DNA of 64,000 bases from Dyella tabacisoli (GTDB taxonomy: Bacteria > Pseudomonadota > Gammaproteobacteria > Xanthomonadales > Rhodanobacteraceae), in contig NZ_KZ857175.1 of the NCBI RefSeq assembly GCF_003350925.1, positions 493,955 through 557,954 of the forward strand, in the 5' to 3' direction. This document shows, piece after piece, positions 17,332 through 25,058 of this stretch. Each line of letters opens with the position of its first letter. Positions within the stretch are counted from its first letter, which is position 1. The notes beneath the pieces were generated by a model, which searched no databases, had not been told where the DNA came from, and saw only the letters and a list, made by a program, of their open reading frames with translations. The position numbers and the translations under genes are program-made.

Positions 17332-18495
17332 ATGAAATACCTCCATCTCATCTGGGCGGCGCTGTTTCGGCGCAAGACCCGTACCATCCTGACCCTGGTG
17401 TCGATTATTGCGGCGTTTCTGCTGTTCGGCATGCTCGATGCCGTGCGCAGTGGTTTCGATGATGCCGGCAAGAGCGCGAACGGTGCGCAACGGCTGCAGA
17501 CGGCATCGAGGTTGTCGTTCATTGATACCTTGCCGCAAGGCCTGGGCGCACAACTGCAGCAGGTGTCCGGGGTGAAATCGGTGGCATATGCCAACTGGTT
17601 CGGCGGCGCCTATCAAGACCCGCACAATCAGATCTTCAGCTTTGCGGTCAGCGACAACTACCTCGACCAATACCCGGAGATCGAGGTGAACGCCGAAGCG
17701 CGCAAGACATTCGATAGCACGCGCACCGGTGTGATAGTCGGCGAGGAGTTGGCCAAAAAATACAATTGGAAGATCGGCGACAAAATCCCCTTTCAGTCGA
17801 CCATTTTCGCGCAGCGCGACGGCAGCAAGAATTGGAGCGTCGACATTGTCGGCTTCATGCATGCGAAAGAGAAAAGTGCGACCTGGTTTAACCAGGTGGT
17901 GTTGATGCACTGGAAATACTTCGATGAGGGCACGGCCTACAACCGTGGCATGGTCGGCTGGTATGTCAGCCGGGTGAACGACGTGAACCAATCGGACCGC
18001 GTAGCCAAGGCGATCGACGCGATATCGGCCAATTCCGATCACGAGACACGTACGCAGACCGAACAGGCGGCAACCGCTTCGTGGATGAAGCAGATGGCCG
18101 ATATCGGTCTTATCGTGGGTTCGATCATGGGCGCGGTGTTTTTCACCCTGCTATTGCTTGCTGGCAACACCATGATGCAAGCCGTACGCGAGCGCACCAG
18201 TGAACTGGCCGTACTCAAGACGCTGGGTTTTTCCAGTCAGTCGGTGATGGCGATGGTGCTGGCCGAATCGGTATTGCTGTTGCTGCTCGGCGGCGTGATT
18301 GGCTTGCTGCTGGCGATGTTGGTAGTCGGTGCCATGCATTCCGCGATGGGTGCCGGCATGCCGGTCTCGCCGGTCGATGCGAGCATCTGGATACGCGGCT
18401 TATTGCTGATGCTGGTTATTGGTCTGCTGGTAGGCGCCTTGCCTGCGATGCGTGCGATGCGCTTGAACATCGTCGATGCACTGGCTGGTCGTTGA
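17332..18495 (+). CDS. ABC exporter permease 1 (FtsX/MacB family)
   Basis: A 387-residue protein with the FtsX/MacB layout: one N-terminal membrane helix (ILTLVSIIAAFLLFGML), a large periplasmic domain (about residues 45-250) and three C-terminal helices (IVGSIMGAVFFTLLLLAG; VLLLLLGGVIGLLLAML; LLLMLVIGLLVGALPAM). The conserved RERTSELAVLKTLGFS segment before the third helix is the usual coupling region that contacts the ATPase. It lacks its own nucleotide-binding domain and pairs with a second permease gene 12 bases downstream, suggesting a heterodimeric exporter. Confidence 0.88.
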   Translation: MKYLHLIWAALFRRKTRTILTLVSIIAAFLLFGMLDAVRSGFDDAGKSANGAQRLQTASRLSFIDTLPQGLGAQLQQVSGVKSVAYANWFGGAYQDPHNQIFSFAVSDNYLDQYPEIEVNAEARKTFDSTRTGVIVGEELAKKYNWKIGDKIPFQSTIFAQRDGSKNWSVDIVGFMHAKEKSATWFNQVVLMHWKYFDEGTAYNRGMVGWYVSRVNDVNQSDRVAKAIDAISANSDHETRTQTEQAATASWMKQMADIGLIVGSIMGAVFFTLLLLAGNTMMQAVRERTSELAVLKTLGFSSQSVMAMVLAESVLLLLLGGVIGLLLAMLVVGAMHSAMGAGMPVSPVDASIWIRGLLLMLVIGLLVGALPAMRAMRLNIVDALAGR

Positions 18496-18507
18496 GGAGA
18501 CGATGAC

Positions 18508-19827
18508 ATGAATTTTCTACGTAACTTGGGCCTGCTGGTCGGGCTCGCCGTGGCCTTGGCGATCTGGGTGATGCTGCCGTGGCAGGCCTTGCTGGTGTTG
18601 GTCGCGCTGTTTGCGCTGTGGATGGTGTTCACTCGACGTGGTCAGCAGACCGCCTCGATAACCGCAGTCGGCATCAGTACTTTGAAACAACGGCTGGGTT
18701 CGTCGGCGGTAGTAGTGATCGGTATCGCCGGTGTGGTCGCGGTGTTGGTGGCGCTGCTGGCGATGAGCGAGGGCTATGCCGACACGCTGCGCAAGACCGG
18801 CAGCGTGGACACCGCCATCGTGATGCGTGGCGGTTCGGCCAGCGAAGTGATGTCGGGGCTCGATCACGATAGCGTGGTGGTTATCCAGCAGGCCCCCGGC
18901 ATTGCGCGCGATGCGCAAGGTAAGCCGATTGCGTCGGCTGAGATCGTGGTAGCCGCGAATCTGCCGACGAAAGGCGGTGGCCCGGACGATGTAGGCAGTG
19001 TGCAATTGCGTGGTGTCGACGAGCAGCAGGCATGGATCGCGCGGCCGGAAGTGAAAATCATTGCCGGGCGCAAATTTCAGACCGGGATGCGCGAGCTGAT
19101 TGTCGGCAAGGGTGCGCAGCGGCAGTTTGTCGGATTGGAGCCGGGACACGACATCAAACTCGGCAACCAGTCCTGGACCGTCGTCGGCGTGTTCGAGACA
19201 GGCAACGCGCTTGAGTCAGAAGTATGGGGCGACGGCGATATTGTTGCCGGCACCTACCGTCGCGGTGGCAGCCGTGCTTCGGTAACGGTGAAGTTGGCTG
19301 ATCCGAAAGCATTCGACGCGTTCAAAGCCTCACTTGCGGCAGACCCGCGCCTCAAGGTGGATACAGAAACCACGATCGACTATTTCAGCAAGCAGTCTGA
19401 AGGCACCAGCAAGATCATCAGCATCATCGGCATCACGGTGGGTCTCATCATGGCGATCGGTGCCATGTTCGGCGCCCTCAACACCATGTTTGCCGCTGTC
19501 GCCACGCGTGCTCGCGAAATCGCCACGCTGCGCGCCATCGGATTTCGTGGCTTGCCCGTGGTCGTGGCGATTCTGCTGGAGACCATGCTGCTGGCTTTGA
19601 TTGGCGGCGTGCTCGGTGGGCTACTGGCCTGGTTGATCTTCAATGGCTACACCGCATCCACCATGGCTGCAGGTTCGGTGGGGCAGTTGACCTTCGCCTT
19701 CAAGGTGTCGCCACAGCTATTGGTGAATGGTTTGAAATGGGCCCTGGCCATTGGCTTTGTCGGCGGTTTCTTTCCCGCCGTACGCGCCGCACGATTGCCG
19801 GTGACGACGGCATTGCGCGAGTCGTAA
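18508..19827 (+). CDS. ABC exporter permease 2 (FtsX/MacB family)
   Basis: A 439-residue protein preceded by GAGGAG. It has an extra N-terminal pair of hydrophobic helices (LVGLAVALAIWVMLPW; ALLVLVALFALWMVF), then the standard FtsX helix (VVVIGIAGVVAVLVALLAM), a large periplasmic domain and three C-terminal helices. The coupling motif ATRAREIATLRAIGFR is present. Size and sequence differ from the preceding permease, so the two likely form a heterodimer with the shared ATPase. It is the last gene of the operon; the next gene has its own promoter right after the stop. Confidence 0.88.
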   Translation: MNFLRNLGLLVGLAVALAIWVMLPWQALLVLVALFALWMVFTRRGQQTASITAVGISTLKQRLGSSAVVVIGIAGVVAVLVALLAMSEGYADTLRKTGSVDTAIVMRGGSASEVMSGLDHDSVVVIQQAPGIARDAQGKPIASAEIVVAANLPTKGGGPDDVGSVQLRGVDEQQAWIARPEVKIIAGRKFQTGMRELIVGKGAQRQFVGLEPGHDIKLGNQSWTVVGVFETGNALESEVWGDGDIVAGTYRRGGSRASVTVKLADPKAFDAFKASLAADPRLKVDTETTIDYFSKQSEGTSKIISIIGITVGLIMAIGAMFGALNTMFAAVATRAREIATLRAIGFRGLPVVVAILLETMLLALIGGVLGGLLAWLIFNGYTASTMAAGSVGQLTFAFKVSPQLLVNGLKWALAIGFVGGFFPAVRAARLPVTTALRES

Positions 19828-19840
19828 TCACATCAAGGCA

Positions 19841-19883
19841 TTGACGTAACCTGAGTGTCTGGCATATGGTTAGGATTCCTAAC
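19841..19883 (+). promoter_or_regulatory. Promoter with overlapping palindromic operator for the Cys-cluster MarR gene
   Basis: A -35-like TTGACG (19841-19846) and a -10-like TATGGT (19865-19870) are 18 bases apart. A perfect 7-bp inverted repeat GTTAGGA-T-TCCTAAC (19869-19883) overlaps the -10 and the predicted start of transcription and ends three bases before the ATG at 19887. No Shine-Dalgarno sequence fits, so the mRNA should have a leader of about ten bases or less. The TTAGGA/TCCTAA half-site is typical of MarR-type operators. Confidence 0.65.
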
Positions 19884-19886
19884 TAA

Positions 19887-20603
19887 ATGCCAGGCACTTT
19901 TCTTTTGCACGATCCTTCACTCCCCGAACGCATCGCTCACGGTCTGCAAAAGATCGGTATCGCCATGCGCGCCCGTGAATGGAGTGCAGCCGCACCGCTG
20001 GGCCTCACGCCGACCCAGGCGCAAATCGTCGTGCTGCTGGCGCGACGCGACGGCGGATTGCGCGTGCAGGAGATTGCCGAACAACTGGCGGTAACCGTCG
20101 CCACGGTGAGCGATGCGGTATCCACCCTGGTCGGCAAGAAACTGGCGTGCAAAATCGCTGATCCCGAGGATGGCCGGGCACGACGAATCCAGCTCAGTAA
20201 AACGGGCACCATGCTGGCAGGTTCACTCAACGACTGGCCTGATTTATTCACCCAGGCGGCAGCGGAACTGTGGCCGCAAGAGCAGCAAGTGCTGCTGCGC
20301 TCGTTGATTACGATGATTGCGTTGCTGCAACGCAAGGGCGCTGTGCCAACGGCGCGCATGTGCGTCAATTGCCAGTATTTTCGCGCCTGGCGTCATAACA
20401 ACGAGGCCGCACCACATCATTGCGCTTACATCGACGCACCGCTGGCGGAGGCCGAGCTGCGGCTCGATTGCGCCGAGCATGCGCCGGCAAGCGGCGAAGT
20501 AGAAACCGAACTATGGCTACACGGACCTGCGGGTCCGGGTACTGCCCCGATCGACGATCGCGTCCATGCACCGGCACGATCGGCACCGTCTCAACGGCGG
20601 TAA
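19887..20603 (+). CDS. MarR-type regulator with C-terminal Cys/His cluster
   Basis: The 238-residue protein has a MarR winged helix (about residues 38-110; HTH VQEIAEQLAVTVATVSDAV, wing DPEDGRARRI), a helical dimer segment and then an extra region with Cys159-x2-Cys162, His177-His178-Cys179, and LRLDCAEH containing Cys195 and His198. The spacing suggests a bound metal or Fe-S cluster, or redox-active thiols; this is inference. Known proteins with similar LRLDC-x-EH tails occur in this order, but I cannot name a characterised one. A self-binding palindrome overlaps the promoter and a small CxxC protein gene follows 77 bases downstream. Confidence 0.85.
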   Translation: MPGTFLLHDPSLPERIAHGLQKIGIAMRAREWSAAAPLGLTPTQAQIVVLLARRDGGLRVQEIAEQLAVTVATVSDAVSTLVGKKLACKIADPEDGRARRIQLSKTGTMLAGSLNDWPDLFTQAAAELWPQEQQVLLRSLITMIALLQRKGAVPTARMCVNCQYFRAWRHNNEAAPHHCAYIDAPLAEAELRLDCAEHAPASGEVETELWLHGPAGPGTAPIDDRVHAPARSAPSQRR

Positions 20604-20680
20604 CGAAAGCGGCCCGCCGGTGACAGCCGACGAGCCGCGAGGTGCGCCCTTCCCAAACGTAAGAAAAGGAGCAATTCATC

Positions 20681-20917
20681 ATGGCACAGAAAGCAACTTT
20701 CTATCACGCTGGCTGCCCGGTCTGCCTCGACGCCGAGCGTCAACTGGCGTTTTCACTCGATCCGTCGCGCTTCGAAGTAGAAATCGTGCACTTGGGCGAG
20801 CAGAAAAACCGGGTGCTCGAAGCGGAGCAGATGGGTGTGACATCGGTGCCGGCGCTGGTCATCGGTACCCAGCCTTATCACATCAATTTTGGCGCCGCGC
20901 TGGCCGATCTGAAGTGA
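20681..20917 (+). CDS. Small thioredoxin-fold (glutaredoxin-like) protein
   Basis: The 78-residue protein begins after AAGGAG. It has a glutaredoxin-like active site CPVC at residues 12-15 after a beta strand (ATFYHAG), and the cis-Pro motif SVPALVIGTQPYHINFG near residue 55-70, both hallmarks of the thioredoxin fold. It is likely a cytoplasmic thiol-disulfide protein. Co-directional placement directly after a Cys-cluster MarR gene suggests it acts in the same redox response, possibly reducing the regulator; this is inference. A palindromic hairpin follows its stop. Confidence 0.82.
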   Translation: MAQKATFYHAGCPVCLDAERQLAFSLDPSRFEVEIVHLGEQKNRVLEAEQMGVTSVPALVIGTQPYHINFGAALADLK

Positions 20918-20929
20918 CCAAGTGATCGA

Positions 20930-20956
20930 CCGGGGCATGGCCTGGCCATGCCCCGG
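20930..20956. terminator. Palindromic hairpin between convergent genes
   Basis: A perfect 13-bp inverted repeat (CCGGGGCATGGCC / GGCCATGCCCCGG) with a single central base lies between the stops of the thioredoxin-fold gene and the convergent transporter gene. There is no T-tract on either side, so it may terminate poorly or act as an RNA 3'-end stabiliser. Confidence 0.55.
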
Positions 20957-20958
20957 AT

Positions 20959-22386
20959 TCAGGGCATTACCGGTGGTGAATAAGTCAAGGTAAGCCCAAG
21001 CAGCCATAGCAGCCCCAGAACCAGGGGCACATGCACCAGTAGCTGGATAAAGGTGAAGCCGACCACATCGCGCGCCTTCAACCCCAATACGCCGAGCAGC
21101 GGCAGCATCCAGAATGGGTTGATAAGGTTCGGCAGCGCCTCGGCGGCGTTATACACCTGCACCGCCCAGCCCAGATGCACATGCAGGTCGTTGGCGGCCT
21201 GCATCACGTAAGGGGCTTCGATCAGCCACTTACCGCCGCCTGAGGGCACGAAGAATCCGAGTACAGCCGAATAGACGCCCATCACCAGCGAGAACGTTTC
21301 GCGGGAGGCGACCTGTACGAACAGGCCCGACAAGCGATGCGCCAATGTCTCACCGCCGATGCCCGGTGCATGCGTAAGCAGCGCGGCAATACCGCCGTAT
21401 AACGGAAACTGGATCAACACGCCGGCGGTGCTTGGTACGGCGCGGGTTACCGCGTTGAGAAAACTGCGTGGCCGCCAGTGCAGCAACAGTCCAAGCGTGA
21501 GGAACAGGAAGTTATACGTATTGAGATTGGCAATCGCCGTCACGGCCGGCTTGGTGGCGAATTCATAGCCGAGCCAGCCCAGGCCGAGCATGCCGATCAG
21601 CAGCGACAGCAGCGGGCTGTATTCCAGCCACTCACCCGGCCGGCTGCGTGGCGGCAAAGCGGGGATGGCGGTTTCGTCGACGCCGAAATCCTGCGCGGTA
21701 CGTGCATGGTCTTTAGACGGCGTCGTGAACCAGCAGATCAGCAGCGAGACGGTAATAAGCACAGCCGTCAGCAGCACCGATTGCCATAAGAAGATCGTTT
21801 GGCTGAAAGGCAATACGCCGGTGATCTTGAGTAGTCCTGGCGGCATGCTGGCTGGGTTCGCCTGCAATTGCGCCGCTGACGATGACAAGCCCATCGCCCA
21901 TACCGCACCCAGGCCCAGGTAGGCCGCAGCGCCGGCTGCGCGGTAATCCATACGTAGCTCTTCACGCCGCGCCAGCGAGCGCACCAGCAGGCCGGCAAAG
22001 ACCAAAGAAAAGCCCCAAGACAATAGCGACGCCAGCATGCTGACCAAGCCGACATAGCAGACCGCGCTGCGCCCCGAGCGTGGCACGCGGGCAAGTAAAT
22101 CGATCAAGCGGGCTACAACCGGTGCGGTAGCCAGCACGTAGCCACCGATGACCACGAAGGTCATTTGCATGGTGAAGGGAATCAGGCTCCAAAAGCCGTC
22201 GCCAAAGGCGGTAACGGTGACCGTCGGCGTGGCGCCGAAGCCAAGTGCGGCAAGCGCAACCAGCAACACGCCCAAGGCGGCAAACACCCAGGCATCGGGG
22301 AACCAGCGCTCTGCCCAGGCAGCGCTACGCAGGGCGGCACGCGCCAACAGCCCTTCATCCGCTTTGCCTTGATTAGGCTTGCTCAT
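20959..22386 (-). CDS. atoE: Short-chain fatty acid transporter, AtoE family
   Basis: The 475-residue inner-membrane protein has about twelve hydrophobic segments. The N-terminal ERWFPDAWVFA motif, the TFVVIGGYVLA segment, the SWGFSLVFAGLLVR region and the C-terminal FFVPSGGGKWLIEAPYVM, NLINPFWMLPLLG and IQLLVHVPLV segments match the AtoE/TIGR00366 family, which takes up short-chain fatty acids such as acetoacetate or butyrate. No ato degradation genes flank it, so the substrate here is not fixed by context. Symbol assigned by family only. Confidence 0.82.
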   Translation of the reverse strand: MSKPNQGKADEGLLARAALRSAAWAERWFPDAWVFAALGVLLVALAALGFGATPTVTVTAFGDGFWSLIPFTMQMTFVVIGGYVLATAPVVARLIDLLARVPRSGRSAVCYVGLVSMLASLLSWGFSLVFAGLLVRSLARREELRMDYRAAGAAAYLGLGAVWAMGLSSSAAQLQANPASMPPGLLKITGVLPFSQTIFLWQSVLLTAVLITVSLLICWFTTPSKDHARTAQDFGVDETAIPALPPRSRPGEWLEYSPLLSLLIGMLGLGWLGYEFATKPAVTAIANLNTYNFLFLTLGLLLHWRPRSFLNAVTRAVPSTAGVLIQFPLYGGIAALLTHAPGIGGETLAHRLSGLFVQVASRETFSLVMGVYSAVLGFFVPSGGGKWLIEAPYVMQAANDLHVHLGWAVQVYNAAEALPNLINPFWMLPLLGVLGLKARDVVGFTFIQLLVHVPLVLGLLWLLGLTLTYSPPVMP

Positions 22387-22494
22387 ATGTTTCCCCGCTC
22401 GGCGATCCCAGCATGGTGGCGTGTGGCTCGACTGGGTGGCAAGGAGACTATGGTCTTAGGGGTACCTGTTCTGGTTGACCGGCCAATGCTTGCG

Positions 22495-22860
22495 GCAAGG
22501 TTGCACCCCCTCCCAGCCTCCCCCTGTAAGTCCCGAAAAGGGGACTCCCTTCGGTCGCAGGGGAGGGGTAAAAGCTGCGCGAGCGGCGGTTTTTGACGTT
22601 GGCTCTTGACCTTGGGGCCCCTGTGCGTCGGTGAGGGGCGGACGACAAGGCCCGCAGGGGACTCGGCATGGATGCCGAGTCCTTTTCGCCAGTGCATGGA
22701 TGCACTGTCGAAAAGCCCGGCCGACCCTCACGTACCCGAAGGGCGACTCACCGGGGTGCTCTTTCTTTTGGTTACTTTTCTTTGAGCAAACAAAGAAAAG
22801 TGACTCGACCACCGGCAGGTGGCCGAAAGCCCGCCGCAGGCGAACCAAGTTGCGATATCA
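22495..22860. repeat. Structured intergenic repeat-like element
   Basis: This non-coding stretch is packed with hairpins: a perfect 11-bp stem (22659-22669/22672-22682), an adjacent stem closing CTTTTCG/CGAAAAG (22682-22715) with inner AGTGCAT/ATGCACT, and GTTACTTTTCTTTG paired with CAAAGAAAAGTGAC (22771-22804). The tract ending in the last stem resembles intergenic repeats I know from Xanthomonadaceae and Pseudomonas genomes, where the same GGTTACTTTTCTTT-type stem recurs and is often mis-annotated as small ORFs. Both strands are open in several frames here, but no frame has a ribosome site or protein-like sequence. The gap between atoE and the usp gene (22387-22879) holds nothing else I can identify. 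Confidence 0.6.
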
Positions 22861-22879
22861 CACATTCACAGGCATAGCC

Positions 22880-23710
22880 TCAATGCGCCACAAACATCGG
22901 CAAATCACTATGCATAAACAAATGCCGAGTCGTACCCCCCAACATCATCTCCGCCAGCCGCGAGCGACTCCATGCACCCATCACAATCATGTCCGCGCGA
23001 TGAGCATGTGCGGCCTCAAGCAACAGCGGGCCGGCCGCATGGGCAGGGCCGGCGTCGATCGGCTTGATCTGCGCCTGAATGCCGCGTCGTTGTAACCAGT
23101 CGGCGAGTCCGGGGGGCGGCAGCACGGTAATCGTGTCCTGATTCATCTCGCTGCCGTCGAGCAGCAGTACGTCTTGGCATTGCTGCAGCAAGGGTACGGC
23201 GGCTGCGAGGGCAAGTACGGATTCGCGGCTGCCGTTCCAGGCTACCAGCACGCGTGCACCGATTTGATCGATGCGGGTGATGTTGTCGGGTACGACCAGC
23301 ACAGGTCGGCCGCTGCCGAATACGCTGCGCGATACCGTACCGAAACCGACCGGTGCGTCACTGCGTTGTTGGCGGCGCTCCATAATCAGCAGGTCGTAGC
23401 CGGAGGCTGCCTGACACAGTGTCTGCACGGTATCGCCCTGGGCGACCCGCCAGGTGCCGCTAAGGCCGTGCGCGGTGAGCAGACTTTGCCAGCTATCGGC
23501 GTGGGCCTCGGCATCGAGACAGCGCCGGCGGGTTTCTTCCAGTTGTACGGGTACCGACTCAGGCAGGCTGAAGGCGGCGGCAGGGAGGTCGGCTACATAC
23601 AGCGCATCCAGGCGCGACCGCATGCGCTTGGCCAAGGCCAAGGCGGCACGGGGGCCGGCGGCGTCGAAGTCCAGATGATCCAGATAAAGCAACAGGTCGG
23701 TATGAGGCAT
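22880..23710 (-). CDS. Tandem universal stress protein (UspA family)
   Basis: The 276-residue length fits two fused Usp domains. The first spans about 1-145 and ends in SRSVFGSGRPVLVVPDN; the second starts at VLVAWNGSRESVLAL and ends with VMGAWSRSRLAEMMLGGTTRHLF, the G-x2-G-x9-G-(S/T)-like nucleotide-binding loop (here slightly altered). These cytoplasmic proteins bind ATP or other small ligands and are induced by stress. The gene is monocistronic. An intrinsic terminator pointing the same way lies 58 bases upstream of its start and cannot belong to it. Confidence 0.85.
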   Translation of the reverse strand: MPHTDLLLYLDHLDFDAAGPRAALALAKRMRSRLDALYVADLPAAAFSLPESVPVQLEETRRRCLDAEAHADSWQSLLTAHGLSGTWRVAQGDTVQTLCQAASGYDLLIMERRQQRSDAPVGFGTVSRSVFGSGRPVLVVPDNITRIDQIGARVLVAWNGSRESVLALAAAVPLLQQCQDVLLLDGSEMNQDTITVLPPPGLADWLQRRGIQAQIKPIDAGPAHAAGPLLLEAAHAHRADMIVMGAWSRSRLAEMMLGGTTRHLFMHSDLPMFVAH

Positions 23711-23767
23711 GAGGCTTCTCCATAGCTGGACTGGTAGCAGCTTAACTCGCTGAAGCTAAAGAGGAGC

Positions 23768-23794
23768 AAAAAAAACCCCGCACAGGGAGCGGGG
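23768..23794 (-). terminator. Orphan intrinsic terminator on the minus strand
   Basis: Read leftward, CCCCGC-TCCCTGT-GCGGGG is followed by eight T residues (complement of A8 at 23768-23775), a textbook intrinsic terminator. It lies upstream of the usp start (23710), and the gene to its right (24032) runs the other way, so no annotated gene ends here. In the 321-base gap 23711-24031 it is the only strong feature; a short leftward transcript from about 23800-24000 is the simplest explanation. Confidence 0.75.
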
Positions 23795-24031
23795 CAGGAA
23801 GGGCCGGATATCGGGGGGATGAGGGACATCCGGTGAGCTCAATGTGGATGAGTGGCTGTGCAAACGACGTGAAAGTAGTATTCATGATGCGTTTTGGCAT
23901 GTTTTTAGCGTTTAAAACATCCAGTAGCGACAAATAAGCGCAAGCCCTCTATCAGGCGGTTTGCAAGTGATCTCGGCCCGGTTAAGGTGGGCGCGTCGTC
24001 AGTTCGGCGCGTTTATTTTTTTGGAATTTCT

Positions 24032-24700
24032 ATGTCCGCAGTGTCTCGTGCGATAGCGCCGAGCTATGCCTTTGGCGATGAGCTTGCCAGTAGCATCATC
24101 CATGGCATCGGCATCTTGCTCAGCATTGCCGGGCTGGTGGTGCTGGTTACGCTTTCGTCGATGTACGGCGATGCGCGGGCGGTCGTGGCCAGTGCGGTAT
24201 TTGGCAGTACGTTGATCCTGCTTTACACCGCGTCGACGCTGTATCACTCGATTCCTGGTATGGCGGCGAAACGAGTGTTGCGTACGTTCGACCATATCGC
24301 GATTTTTCTGCTGATCGCCGGCACCTATACGCCGTTTACGTTGATTGCCTTGCCCGCGGTCTGGGGCTGGAGTCTATTTAGTGCGGTCTGGTTGCTGGCC
24401 ATTGCCGGCAGTGCGTTGGAGCTCGGCTGGCTGAAACGCTATCGCAAGTTTGCGGTGCTGTTGTATGTCGCGATGGGCTGGGTTGGCATGATTGCGTTCA
24501 AACCGCTCAGTGCGCATCTGCAAACAGGTGGCATGGTGTTGCTGATCGCCGGTGGCCTCACCTACACCTTGGGGGTGCCGTTTTATCTGTGGCGGCGTTT
24601 GCCGTATCACCACGCGGTTTGGCACTTTTTTGTACTGGCCGGCAGCGTGCTGCATTATCTGGCGGTATTGCTGTATGTCATCCCCGATGCGCCGCCATGA
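24032..24700 (+). CDS. trhA: Hemolysin III / TrhA family membrane protein
   Basis: The start at 24032 gives 222 residues with seven membrane helices; an upstream in-frame codon at 23987 is rejected because GGAA precedes only the ATG at 24032. Family signatures are present: ELASSIIHGIGILLSI near the N-terminus, LYTASTLYHSIP, the DHIAIFLLIAGTYTPF motif, and the C-terminal HAVWHFFVLAGSVLHYLAV with conserved His residues, as in PAQR/YqfA proteins. In E. coli the homologue affects membrane energetics and fatty acid homeostasis. Its last bases overlap the next start (ATGA). Confidence 0.88.
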   Translation: MSAVSRAIAPSYAFGDELASSIIHGIGILLSIAGLVVLVTLSSMYGDARAVVASAVFGSTLILLYTASTLYHSIPGMAAKRVLRTFDHIAIFLLIAGTYTPFTLIALPAVWGWSLFSAVWLLAIAGSALELGWLKRYRKFAVLLYVAMGWVGMIAFKPLSAHLQTGGMVLLIAGGLTYTLGVPFYLWRRLPYHHAVWHFFVLAGSVLHYLAVLLYVIPDAPP

Positions 24701-25023
24701 AGGCTGAGTTGCACAGCCTGCGTAGCGATCTGGAGGATGCCGCCACGCATCTCGGGCGGCCGCAGGATCTGCGTTTCAAGTCGATGTTCGGCGGGCTGAT
24801 GGCCTACTTCAATGAAAAACCGTGCGCCTGGCTTACGGCAAGCGGGTTGGCGCTAAAGCTTGCACCGACGGATCAAGCTACTTTGTTGCGAATGGAAGGT
24901 GCTGCGCGCCTGATCGCCAAGCCGGGTGCCGCGCCGAGCCGGCACTACATCGTGGTCCCCGCGGCGGTGTGCCGCGACACCGTGCAGTTAGCCGACTGGC
25001 TCAACCGTAGTGCATCACTCTGA
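24697..25023 (+). CDS. TfoX/Sxy N-terminal domain protein
   Basis: The 108-residue protein starts at the ATG overlapping the trhA stop. The motif RFKSMFGGLMAYFNEKPCAWL near residues 25-45 is the TfoX N-terminal signature (usually KxMFGG), followed by LKLAPTDQATLL and HYIVVPAAV. Single-domain members are widespread and lack the C-terminal competence domain of Sxy, so a role in competence is not implied. Translational coupling with trhA suggests a shared function, but none is known. Confidence 0.8.
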   Translation: MKAELHSLRSDLEDAATHLGRPQDLRFKSMFGGLMAYFNEKPCAWLTASGLALKLAPTDQATLLRMEGAARLIAKPGAAPSRHYIVVPAAVCRDTVQLADWLNRSASL

Positions 25024-25027
25024 GTTG

Positions 25028-25052
25028 GCGGGAGCGGCGTGGCCGCTCCCGC
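25028..25052. terminator. Hairpin between convergent genes
   Basis: An 11-bp perfect stem GCGGGAGCGGC / GCCGCTCCCGC with a 3-base loop sits between the TfoX-N gene stop (25023) and the leftward DUF885 gene stop (25059). It lacks a T-tract, so Rho-independent function is uncertain. Confidence 0.55.
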
Positions 25053-25058
25053 GCTCGA

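Noticed and set aside
22631..23095. 154-codon frame across the intergenic repeat and the usp gene
   Set aside because: It covers the hairpin-rich repeat and then runs antisense to the universal stress protein; frames like this are commonly mis-annotated in such repeats.
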